This document shows positions 16,759-24,124 of a DNA stretch of 52,744 bases, in pieces. The DNA comes from Chloroflexi bacterium UBA6077 (lineage in GTDB: Bacteria; Chloroflexota; UBA6077): positions 1-52,744 of the forward strand of contig DIXP01000035.1 in NCBI GenBank assembly GCA_002436065.1, written 5' to 3'. The translations under genes were made by a program, and so were the position numbers. Under the pieces are notes generated by a model, which was not told the origin of the DNA, made no database searches, and saw only the letters and a list, made by a program, of their open reading frames with translations. The stretch's first letter is position 1. Every line of letters starts with the position of its first letter.

Positions 16759-18036
16759 CTACCTGCGCACGAGGAACAGCGACAGATCTGGAATCGATGT
16801 CATCAACAGTAGAGCCGCGAGCAACCCGAGGAAGTACAGGCTGCCCCTCATGGCAATGCGGGTAAAGGACACCCCGGAGATGCCGGCAGCCACGAACAAG
16901 TTCAGACCAACCGGCGGAGTGACGAACCCCAAGGCCAAGGTGGCGACCATCACTACACCCCAGTGCACAGGGTCGAACCCCAGCTGGATGGCCACCGGTG
17001 TGAGTAGGGGAGCCAGCAGGATGACGTTGGGTGTGCATTCCATGATGGTTCCTGCTATTAGCAGCACCAGCAGCATCAGCGCCACGATGATCGTCGGGTT
17101 TTCCGAGATGGACAGCAGGGCCTTAACCCCGTTCTGGGGTAGTTGTAGGAACGACAGAATCTGCGAGAACACTATGGCCATCGCCACGATGGGGGCGATG
17201 AAGCCGTTGATGGTGGCACTGCGCTCGGTGATCTCCGGGATCCTGCTGACCTTGATGCCTCTTGTGATCAGCACGCCCACGATGAGGCAGTAGGCTACGG
17301 CTATGGCACCGGCTTCGGAGGGGGTGAACACCCCGCCGTAGATGCCACCCAGGATGACGGCCGATGCCCCGAAGGCAAGCTTTGCATCCCATGCGGAGCG
17401 GAGAACCGTGCGCGGGCTGAAGGGGAATTGCCCTCCCCACCGATGGCGAGAGCTCAGGTAGAAGGCGGCAAGGCACATGCAGGCGACCATGAGAAAGCCC
17501 GGGACTATCCCTCCCAGGAACAGGTCTCCCACTGGGGTTCCCGTGCTGACGCCGTAGATGATGAAAATGATGCTGGGAGGGATGATGATCCCAACGGTTC
17601 CCCCGTAGGCGGCCGTCGCGGCGGCGAAGTCGGTGGGGTAGCCGTCCTTCTTCATCTCTGGCAGCATGATCTTGCCCATAGTCGCGACAGTGGCGGAGTT
17701 GGAGCCGCTGATTGCCGCGAAGAAGCCGCAGGCCAGCAGGGTGGTGAGGGCCAGGCCACCCTTGAGCCAGCCGAGCACAGCCCTGGAGAAGTTGGTGAGC
17801 ATCTTGGCGATTCCCGACTCGCCGATCAGGTCGCCGGTCAGAATGTACAGCGGCATGGCGATCAACGGGAAGCTGTTCAAACCCTGGAACGCCGCCATGC
17901 TCACATTCTCCAGGGTGAATACCCCCGTCACGGCGGTCAGCAAGACCGCGCCGAGGCCGAGGCAGACGACGATCTCCACCCCGAGCAAGAGGAGGACGAC
18001 GGTCACGAGAAGGCTTAGAGCGATCCCTAGGTCCAC
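16759..18036 (-). CDS. dctM: TRAP transporter large membrane subunit
   Basis: 425 residues, very hydrophobic, with about 12 membrane segments and the DctM-type motifs SGSNSATVATMG (about 110) and GGTVGIIIPPSI (about 144). The second half repeats the pattern (ALGFVTPPVGLN). This subunit carries ion-driven uptake of organic acids together with DctQ and DctP. GTG start; it lies 31 bases after dctQ. The order P-Q-M on the same strand indicates one operon. Confidence 0.92.
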   Translation of the reverse strand: MDLGIALSLLVTVVLLLLGVEIVVCLGLGAVLLTAVTGVFTLENVSMAAFQGLNSFPLIAMPLYILTGDLIGESGIAKMLTNFSRAVLGWLKGGLALTTLLACGFFAAISGSNSATVATMGKIMLPEMKKDGYPTDFAAATAAYGGTVGIIIPPSIIFIIYGVSTGTPVGDLFLGGIVPGFLMVACMCLAAFYLSSRHRWGGQFPFSPRTVLRSAWDAKLAFGASAVILGGIYGGVFTPSEAGAIAVAYCLIVGVLITRGIKVSRIPEITERSATINGFIAPIVAMAIVFSQILSFLQLPQNGVKALLSISENPTIIVALMLLVLLIAGTIMECTPNVILLAPLLTPVAIQLGFDPVHWGVVMVATLALGFVTPPVGLNLFVAAGISGVSFTRIAMRGSLYFLGLLAALLLMTSIPDLSLFLVRR

Positions 18037-18067
18037 TTCGACCCTCCTTCGAGCAGCAGTTGACGGA

Positions 18068-18595
18068 TCATTCCGACACCTCCGCGCTCAGGGTGATGGG
18101 GTCGCCTCGTTTGAAGGCGGCAATAGTGGTGAGCATTCTCTGGATTATCCTGCCCAGGACGAGGGCCCAAGCCACCGGGATGGACGCCGTCGCGAGCACC
18201 ATCGGTAGCTCGGCGCCCAGCATCTCCTGTCCATAGCGGAGGTTCATCTCCAGCATGGGGAAGGAGTAGATGATGACGGTGGTTGCCAAGATGATGAAGC
18301 AGACGTCACCCAGCATGAAGGTGGAGAAGAGCTGTGAGCGGTTCATCTTGACCCGGATCAGGTCCACGGAGAGGTGAGATCTCTTCTTGACACCGCGGGC
18401 CATGGCGATATAGCTCATCCAGACGAAGGCGTAGAGGGCTGTCTCCTCTCCCCATGTGGTGGCGCCGCCGAAGAAGTAACGGCGCGCGACCTCCACCACG
18501 ATTATGAGGGCGAAGTACATGTACAGTGCGAACTGGAGCCAGTACTCCAGGTACTCGTCGAGCCAACCGAGCACCCTGCCAAGAGGTCGATTCAT
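18068..18595 (-). CDS. dctQ: TRAP transporter small membrane subunit
   Basis: 175 residues with four predicted membrane helices, the DctQ topology. The family stretch GGATTWGEETALYAFVWM (about 43-60) is present. It partners DctM in the membrane. It lies between dctP and dctM, with dctP 75 bases upstream. Confidence 0.88.
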   Translation of the reverse strand: MNRPLGRVLGWLDEYLEYWLQFALYMYFALIIVVEVARRYFFGGATTWGEETALYAFVWMSYIAMARGVKKRSHLSVDLIRVKMNRSQLFSTFMLGDVCFIILATTVIIYSFPMLEMNLRYGQEMLGAELPMVLATASIPVAWALVLGRIIQRMLTTIAAFKRGDPITLSAEVSE

Positions 18596-18670
18596 AGCGG
18601 TGTGGCCCTCCCAACAGCATGGATAGGATGTGGTGGGGAGGACGCGGTCGTGCCCTCCCCACGTTCCACT

Positions 18671-19927
18671 CTATTTCCACCACTTTTTCGGTTCGGGTGC
18701 AGTCTTCGATGCTACGATGCTTTGCGTCAGCTCGTACTCCTTCTTGCCGAACTTCTCTACCAGCGGCTGGAGCTGAGCCTTGTTCCGCTCGAAGGACATA
18801 TACTGCTCCCACTCCTTGCGCTCGGCATCTGTTAAGAAGACAAGGTTCGCCCCGGACTTCTTCCAGATGGAGTCGGCGGCGGCGTTCTTGGTCGAGCCGA
18901 CCTGCTTGTCGTGCAGGTCGTTCCATACCTTATGGATCCAGACCTGAGTGTCGTAGGCTCCTTCCATTACCTGATCCTGCACGTCAGCGGGCAGGGAGTG
19001 GAACCAGCGGGTGTTGAGCCAGGTGGCATCCCAGTTGTACATGAAGTCACTGTCGATCAACTGGCCGCACACTTCGTGGATGTTGGCGTCCGCGAGGGAA
19101 GCAGCACCCACGTGGAGGCCATCAATAGCACCCTCTTTCATCGCCGTATACACCTCTCCCCAGGCCAGGGGAGTGGGGTTGGCGGGGAGGATCTTGAAGG
19201 CTTCCTGCTCCAGCCTGGAGCCGGTGACTCGGATTTTCAGGCCGGACATCTGCTCCGGCTTTCTGATCTCTGTGGGCAGGTTCTTGCGGACGGCTATCTT
19301 CCGGAGTTGAGGGAAGACGGCGACGGGGAAGCAGCCCTGGTCGGAGCTTGCCTTGCGCACGACGTCATTGAATTCCTTACTGTAGATCAGCTTCCACACG
19401 CTCTCGATAGGGCCCTGGACGTAGGGGAAGTCGATGACGTTCCAGACCGGAATGTAGGCGGCCTCGTTCTGGGTGGTGAAGTTGCCAGCCTGGATTACGC
19501 CTTGCTGCGTCTTCTGGCCGAGTTCGAGCTGTCCGCCGAGGCTACCGCCCTCGTGCATGATGACTTGCACGCGACCGTTGGTTCTCTTCTCGACGTTCTC
19601 CTTGAACTCCCAGGAGCCCAGGTTCCACAAAGTGCACTTGGCGACGGGGCCATTGGGCCACCGGTTGGGCACGCCCTCAATTGCGAAGTTCAGCTTGAAC
19701 TCTGCGGCAGCGGCCTTGGCGGCCTCTTTTGGGGCTTGCTCCGCCGCCTTGGCCTGCACAGCTGCCGTGGTAGGTGCCGGTGCCGGTTTTGTCGTCGCTG
19801 TCGCCTGCTGACTGCCTGATGAGCAGCCAACCAGTCCGCCGAAGGCCGCGGTGAAGCCAAAGGCAGCCGCGATCTTGTGGAATTGGCGCCTGGTCAGTCG
19901 CCGTTCTGAGTCACCTTCCCTATGCAT
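18671..19927 (-). CDS. dctP: TRAP transporter substrate-binding lipoprotein
   Basis: Extracytoplasmic solute-binding protein of 418 residues. The N-terminus combines a twin-arginine signal (RRQFHKIAAAFGF) with a lipobox ending LVGC, so it is probably exported folded by Tat and lipid-anchored. A low-complexity Ala/Thr/Pro linker follows. The mature domain has the DctP hallmark MSGLKIRV, whose Arg binds substrate carboxylate, and a WGEVYTAMKEGAIDGL stretch. The ATG at 19927 with GGGAGGG upstream is preferred to the TTG at 19945. The ligand is unknown; a dicarboxylate would suit the neighbouring fumarate metabolism. Confidence 0.9.
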   Translation of the reverse strand: MHREGDSERRLTRRQFHKIAAAFGFTAAFGGLVGCSSGSQQATATTKPAPAPTTAAVQAKAAEQAPKEAAKAAAAEFKLNFAIEGVPNRWPNGPVAKCTLWNLGSWEFKENVEKRTNGRVQVIMHEGGSLGGQLELGQKTQQGVIQAGNFTTQNEAAYIPVWNVIDFPYVQGPIESVWKLIYSKEFNDVVRKASSDQGCFPVAVFPQLRKIAVRKNLPTEIRKPEQMSGLKIRVTGSRLEQEAFKILPANPTPLAWGEVYTAMKEGAIDGLHVGAASLADANIHEVCGQLIDSDFMYNWDATWLNTRWFHSLPADVQDQVMEGAYDTQVWIHKVWNDLHDKQVGSTKNAAADSIWKKSGANLVFLTDAERKEWEQYMSFERNKAQLQPLVEKFGKKEYELTQSIVASKTAPEPKKWWK

Positions 19928-19954
19928 TGTTGCCCTCCCTTTCAAACTGTCACT

Positions 19955-19964
19955 AGCCTAGGCT
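19955..19964. promoter_or_regulatory. Short palindrome upstream of dctP
   Basis: AGCCTAGGCT is a perfect 10-bp palindrome 28 bases upstream of the dctP start, in the 166-bp gap to the GntR gene. It is a possible operator half or leader element; no clear -35/-10 pair was found in the gap. Confidence 0.25.
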
Positions 19965-20093
19965 CTATGTTCAGGCCGGTAAGTGCTAGCCTCATCCAGG
20001 ATAGGTCCACGCAGATCAGGGTGTACGCAGATGGCATATTCAAGGATCGCAACTATGTTGTCGGGCTGGTCAACCACCTCCAGTTTACTGTGC

Positions 20094-20873
20094 CTACGGG
20101 GCGTCGTCGCCGAAGACCCTCTTGGTGGAGTTCTGGATCATCCTTGTCCTGTACCTGTACCTGTCACTGCGGTGTGTGTACCGGCTCATCCAAACAGGGC
20201 GACCATCGGCAGCGTACATGACTCGCTCCACGATCAGAACAGGCGTGCCCTGTGGGATGTTCAGAAGGCCGGCAACCTCGGCGTCGGCCGCTGCAGCCTC
20301 AATGGTGACCTCGGTTTCCCGCAGGTGGATGCCGAGCTGGCTCTGCACAACTTGCGTGAAGCGGCCGGACACATACTCATCCTGGCTGACTACAGATCCG
20401 ACATCAGGCGAGAAGTAGCTGTCGCATGAGGCCACCGTGTTGCTGTCGATCTGGTGCAGCCGCCTTATCCAGTAGACTGTCTTGACACAGTCAAGCTGGA
20501 GCTTCTCCGTTACGGTTGGGCTGGCAGTCTGTCGTTCAGATATCAGGACTTGGACGGTGGGACTCAGGCCTTTAGATTCCATTTCGTCGAAGAAGCCGCA
20601 GAGGGGGCCAAGCGACTCCTCGAAATGCGTGCGGCGGACGAAAGTACCCTTGGCAACCACCCGGTGCAGATAGCCCTCTTGTACAAGAGTCTGGATGGCG
20701 CGCTTTATGGTGGTAGAGCTGAGTCCGAAGCGTTCCGCCAGCTGCTTCTCAGTCGCAAACGGGTCTCCCTGCTTGAAACGTCCGGATTGGATTTCCTTTC
20801 GCAGCAGAGCCGCGATCTGTTGATGGTAGGGGACGACCACGAGCCGAACCTCCGAGCGCGACCATCGATACAT
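20094..20873 (-). CDS. GntR-family transcriptional regulator (HutC/UTRA type)
   Basis: 259 residues. The N-terminal winged helix shows the GntR pattern (PYHQQIAALLRKEIQSGRF, then the LAERFGLSSTTIKRAI recognition region and the GKGTFV-like AKGTFV wing). The C-terminal UTRA domain (about 90-245) binds a small effector. Lying directly upstream of, and codirectional with, the TRAP/ADH genes, it probably controls them in response to the transported compound or a metabolite. A short tail rich in Arg/Tyr (DRYRYRTR) follows the UTRA domain. Confidence 0.9.
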   Translation of the reverse strand: MYRWSRSEVRLVVVPYHQQIAALLRKEIQSGRFKQGDPFATEKQLAERFGLSSTTIKRAIQTLVQEGYLHRVVAKGTFVRRTHFEESLGPLCGFFDEMESKGLSPTVQVLISERQTASPTVTEKLQLDCVKTVYWIRRLHQIDSNTVASCDSYFSPDVGSVVSQDEYVSGRFTQVVQSQLGIHLRETEVTIEAAAADAEVAGLLNIPQGTPVLIVERVMYAADGRPVWMSRYTHRSDRYRYRTRMIQNSTKRVFGDDAP

Positions 20874-20875
20874 TA

Positions 20876-20940
20876 ATGCAACAATGCATCAAGAAGAACG
20901 TGGCCAAAGCCTACAGCGCGGTTGTTCTACTGTCAACAAC
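20876..20940 (-). promoter_or_regulatory. Promoter and two candidate operators of the gntR gene
   Basis: On the minus strand TTGACA (20931-20936) is followed after 17 bases by TAGGCT (20908-20913), a plausible sigma-70-type promoter. A palindrome GTTGTT-N8-AACAAC (20921-20940) overlaps the -35, and ATGCA-ACAA-TGCAT (20876-20889) lies just before the start codon. Both suit autoregulation by the GntR protein. Confidence 0.5.
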
Positions 20941-21138
20941 GTTCGACACGTGAGATCTGTTGGAAGTATGACCCAGCCACGTGACATGCCGAAACGAGAG
21001 CTTGCCAAGATCCTTCTCCACGATGGTGGCCAGGATGCGGCAAGCCAGATCGCTACCACCCTGCCGCCGCCAAGAGCCGGGTGTCGGGAGTGAGAAGCCA
21101 AGGATGAGTCCGCGCGGAGAGAAGGGCTTGCGCCAGTC

Positions 21139-22476
21139 CTAGATGAAAGCGCGGGCAGTCCCGAGGGACTTGCCGTTGCGATTCGAGAGGCTTCGGTGGG
21201 GGGTGCGAGTACCCTCTTCCAGCCAGCCTTCCGGTTCTGAAGCGTAGAGGAATCGCAGTAGCGCCAGGGACACGTTCCCTACAAGCATGAGATCCGATCC
21301 GAAGTTGGTGGGCTCTATCCGGGTTTGGAGACCCAGGACTCGTGCAGTGTCGGAGAGGGCGGCTTTCTCCAGAGGCTCCATGACCAGGTTCCCTGTCTCG
21401 AAGAGGGGGCCCACGACCACGATCAACTCTGGGCTGAGGATACGCACAATATGACCGATACCCCTGCCCAACTGCTTGCCGGCCGCTGCCACGATATCGC
21501 AGGCTGCTGAGTCCCCCTGAACCGCCGCCTTGAAGACATCCTCTGCTTCGAGGATGCCTCCATTGTCATTGCGCAACCTGGCCAGGTGGGACTCAGGGTG
21601 AGTCTCGATGGTCTCCATGGCCTGACGCACGATGGCAGGATGTGAGGCCATGGTGTCGAGACAGCCACGCTGCCCGCAAGGGCAGTGCACACCTTCAGGC
21701 TCCAGCACCAGGTGTCCTATCTGGCCAGCCGCGTCGTTGCCGCCATGACGGACCTTGTGATCGATGACCACACTGGCTCCGATAGTGGTATGGACATGAA
21801 CCAGGACGAAGCTGTCCACCTTCTGCCCGAGCCCGAAGGTGCTTTCCGCCATGGCCATTGCGTTGCGGTTGCCCTCAACGGCTGTGGGTAGGCAGAGGGT
21901 TGACTCCAGGTAGTCTGCCACCGGGACGTCGTGCCAACCGTGGTGGTACATCTTCTTGAGGACGCCGAGGCGAGGGTCCACCAGTCCTGCGCATCCCACG
22001 CCCACGCCCAGCACCCTCTGACGGTCGATCTGACCCTCTCTGATAACGGTGGAGACGGCTTCGGCTATGGATTGGAGCACTGTGGATGGGTCATCCCCTG
22101 GCCGAACGGAGAACTTCAACCGCTGGACCAGGTTACCCTTGAGATCCCCCAGGCCCACTAGCACCGACCGGACACCCAGGTGGACACCAACAGCGTAGGC
22201 GCCTTTGGGGTTCAGGTCGACCATCACGTGGCGACGACCCACCCCGCCGCTGTCAGGTGTACGGCGGTTGCCAGTCTCCACGACCAGATTGGCTTCCAAC
22301 AACTCTCCGATGATGTTGGTCATGGTAGCTGGAGTGAGTCTGGTGATCTTGCATGCATCGGTGCGAGACAGCGGTCCATAGCGTAGGAGGACGTTGAGCA
22401 CCGCCACGCGATTCTGGTGCCGAATGACCGGCATGTTGCCGCCCAGGAGGGACAGAGACACCTTGGCTAGCTCCAT
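21139..22476 (-). CDS. ROK-family transcriptional repressor
   Basis: 445 residues. The N-terminal winged helix-turn-helix (about 20-80, NRVAVLNVLLRYGPLSRTDACK...LTPATMTNII in two pieces) precedes a sugar-kinase-like ROK domain. The zinc/ROK signature GHLVLEPEGVHCPCGQRGC (about 260-280) is intact, followed by LD where many members have LE. The ATP-site motif DxGxT of true kinases is replaced (VGVHLGVRSV), so it is a sugar- or metabolite-responsive regulator, not a kinase. It is divergent from the phosphodiesterase-like cluster at 22910 and probably regulates it and itself. A roughly 35-residue tail follows the ROK domain. Confidence 0.9.
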   Translation of the reverse strand: MELAKVSLSLLGGNMPVIRHQNRVAVLNVLLRYGPLSRTDACKITRLTPATMTNIIGELLEANLVVETGNRRTPDSGGVGRRHVMVDLNPKGAYAVGVHLGVRSVLVGLGDLKGNLVQRLKFSVRPGDDPSTVLQSIAEAVSTVIREGQIDRQRVLGVGVGCAGLVDPRLGVLKKMYHHGWHDVPVADYLESTLCLPTAVEGNRNAMAMAESTFGLGQKVDSFVLVHVHTTIGASVVIDHKVRHGGNDAAGQIGHLVLEPEGVHCPCGQRGCLDTMASHPAIVRQAMETIETHPESHLARLRNDNGGILEAEDVFKAAVQGDSAACDIVAAAGKQLGRGIGHIVRILSPELIVVVGPLFETGNLVMEPLEKAALSDTARVLGLQTRIEPTNFGSDLMLVGNVSLALLRFLYASEPEGWLEEGTRTPHRSLSNRNGKSLGTARAFI

Positions 22477-22487
22477 CGATGAGAAGA

Positions 22488-22549
22488 GAGTTAATTTATT
22501 GTATCAAAAGACCTTGATCGATGCTACCACAATCTGCCATATCGTTCAA
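22488..22549 (-). promoter_or_regulatory. ROK gene promoter candidate
   Basis: Read on the minus strand, TTGAAC (22544-22549) and TAGCAT (22521-22526) are separated by 17 bases. Downstream, AGTTAATTTATTGTATCAA (plus-strand text, from about 22489) is an AT-rich stretch containing a GTTAAT half-site also found in the palindrome at 22762-22782, consistent with autorepression. Confidence 0.45.
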
Positions 22550-22724
22550 GCGTGGTATTACCAGGTTACCAGGGCGCGCCAGTCACGTTTCCGGGTGACC
22601 GCCTGGCAGGAGGGCAGAAAACGCCGAATGAATATTAGCCAGTGAGCGGGCCCCCGGAGAGGCTCCTACAGCTGGCTCAAGGGCTTCTCGGAATCGTGAC
22701 GCGCACTCGGAACAGCTCGCTCCC

Positions 22725-22782
22725 TTGACAACTATGATGCACCATGATACCCTGGCACCTGGGTTAATCAATTCAATTAACC
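22725..22782 (+). promoter_or_regulatory. Promoter with downstream palindromic operator candidate
   Basis: TTGACA (22725-22730) and TACCCT (22748-22753) are 17 bases apart. The inverted repeat GGTTAAT (22762-22768)-N7-ATTAACC (22776-22782) lies at the expected start of transcription. Its size and AT-rich symmetric form suit a ROK/NagC-type repressor, the obvious candidate being the divergent ROK gene. Confidence 0.5.
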
Positions 22783-22909
22783 TGCTCCTGCGAGCGGCTG
22801 CCGTTCGGTTCCTTCCTGTCCAGTTGCCTAGCCATGTCTCAAGGTTGTCCTCTCAGGAGTTGGTTGCCAATCCTATTCCGTATCGCTACCTGAGGAGGGA
22901 GAAGACGAG

Positions 22910-23668
22910 ATGCCCGAGGACATCAAGAAGGCGATTGTGGTGTGTGTAGACTCTGCGGAGGTTCCGCAGCTCTTCGAAGGGGCCAGGGCGGGAGGGCTGG
23001 CTGGCTTGGCGAAGCTGATGAAAGAAGGGACCATCATCCCCGCTCTCACCTCCCCTACCGGCACTCCAGCTGTCCTGGCGACCCTGGCCACCGGCGCCAA
23101 CCCTGCTACGCACTCTGTCTCCAAGGAGGGGGACGAATGCGTTGCCGAATATCTGTGGGAGGGATGGCAGAGGTCGAGCAAGCAGGCTGTGCTGTTTGGA
23201 TACCCCGCATCGCGCCCCCCCGAGATGGAGGTTCCGCAAGCGACCACTCCCAAGGATGTAGCCAACTACCTCCTGATCAATCCCGACTGGGACCTCTGTA
23301 TGGTGAGACTGGGCTCCGATGGGTTGAAGCTGGATGGGACCGAGGCGCTGGATAGAGCCATTGGGGAGATCACCGGCGTGGCCGACGAGGAGACCCTGTC
23401 CGTGGTGGTGGGGCTCGGCAAGGACGGATTCCTGCTGCTGAAGGGCTCGGGGGTGCGCCGGGGTGCTGAGTTGAAGCGGGCCGTCGGGCTGGAGGATGTG
23501 GCCCCGACGATAAGCTACCTGGCGGAGTCGTCTGTGCCGGCGGATTGCGACGGTGGCATTGTGTACCAGGCGCTGGAGGACCCCGATATGAAGGTCAAGG
23601 AGCTGAGAGCCTGCAGGCGCAATTACGAGCGGTTGCGCAGGAGCTCGGGTCCCAAGGTTATGTGCTAG
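22910..23668 (+). CDS. Degenerate alkaline phosphatase-superfamily protein
   Basis: 252 residues. The N-terminus parallels the complete homologue at 24125: a metal-Asp-like VVCVDS, then TSPTGTPAVLATLATGANPATHS, matching that protein's TITPPNWTTITTGAWPGTH around the nucleophile Thr. The large middle section is missing, and the SDH metal motif is replaced by VVGLGKDG; no late metal His is seen. The C-terminal tail (ALEDPDMKVKELRACRR) matches the homologue's tail. It therefore looks like a shortened, probably noncatalytic paralogue, although the reading frame is intact. First gene after the ROK-controlled promoter; GGAGGGAGAAG precedes the ATG. Confidence 0.72.
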   Translation: MPEDIKKAIVVCVDSAEVPQLFEGARAGGLAGLAKLMKEGTIIPALTSPTGTPAVLATLATGANPATHSVSKEGDECVAEYLWEGWQRSSKQAVLFGYPASRPPEMEVPQATTPKDVANYLLINPDWDLCMVRLGSDGLKLDGTEALDRAIGEITGVADEETLSVVVGLGKDGFLLLKGSGVRRGAELKRAVGLEDVAPTISYLAESSVPADCDGGIVYQALEDPDMKVKELRACRRNYERLRRSSGPKVMC

Positions 23669-23680
23669 AGGAGGTAGGTG

Positions 23681-24097
23681 ATGCCGACCAAGGCGACGAT
23701 CACCCTGCAGGAGAAGGTGCGGTTCAAGGGTTGGGCGGAATCGGGGCACAGTGTGGTGATCGATGGTCCCGAGGACGCGGGCGGCGAGAACGCCGGGTTC
23801 CGTCCGATGGAGCTGATGCTGCTGGGGCTGGGTGGATGCATGGGCTTCGACGTTAACATGATCCTGAAGCGGATGCGCCAGAAGGTCACGGGCTACCGTA
23901 TGAATATGACGGCGGAGAGGGCGGACGAGCAACCGCGAGTGTACACCGAGGTGAGGATGGAGCACGTCTTCCAGGGCGAGGACCTCAACCCGGACTCCGT
24001 CCAGAGGGCCATCGATCTGGCCGAATCGAGCTACTGCTCGGGCTCCGCCATGTTCGCCAAGACTGCCAAGATCATCAATACCTTTAAGATCTTGTAG
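23681..24097 (+). CDS. OsmC-like peroxiredoxin-fold protein
   Basis: 138 residues of the OsmC/Ohr family (YhfA-like subgroup), usually thiol-dependent peroxide reductases. Both reactive cysteines are present, in LGLGGCMGFDV (about 53) and SSYCSGSAMF (about 111). The ATG at 23681 has AGGAGG 6 bases upstream and starts 12 bases after the preceding stop. It lies between a degenerate and an intact phosphodiesterase-like gene, an unusual context that gives no direct clue to substrate. Confidence 0.85.
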   Translation: MPTKATITLQEKVRFKGWAESGHSVVIDGPEDAGGENAGFRPMELMLLGLGGCMGFDVNMILKRMRQKVTGYRMNMTAERADEQPRVYTEVRMEHVFQGEDLNPDSVQRAIDLAESSYCSGSAMFAKTAKIINTFKIL

Positions 24098-24124
24098 GAA
24101 ACGGAGTATACAGAGGGAGGAGTC

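Larger units (their letters stand above)
22477..22909. other. Divergent regulatory region between the ROK gene and the phosphatase-like cluster
   Basis: This 433-bp gap contains no convincing gene. It is more AT-rich than the surroundings near 22485-22560 and 22720-22785. It holds a minus-strand promoter candidate near the ROK gene and a plus-strand promoter with palindrome for the other cluster; the middle (about 22560-22720) shows nothing recognisable. Confidence 0.7.

Noticed and set aside
20884..21093. 69-residue plus-strand frame between the GntR and ROK genes
   Set aside because: It runs antisense across the gntR promoter and has no ribosome site or recognisable sequence.
21139..22476. 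ROK protein as a glucokinase
   Set aside because: The N-terminal winged helix and the loss of the kinase phosphate-binding motif mark it as a transcription regulator.
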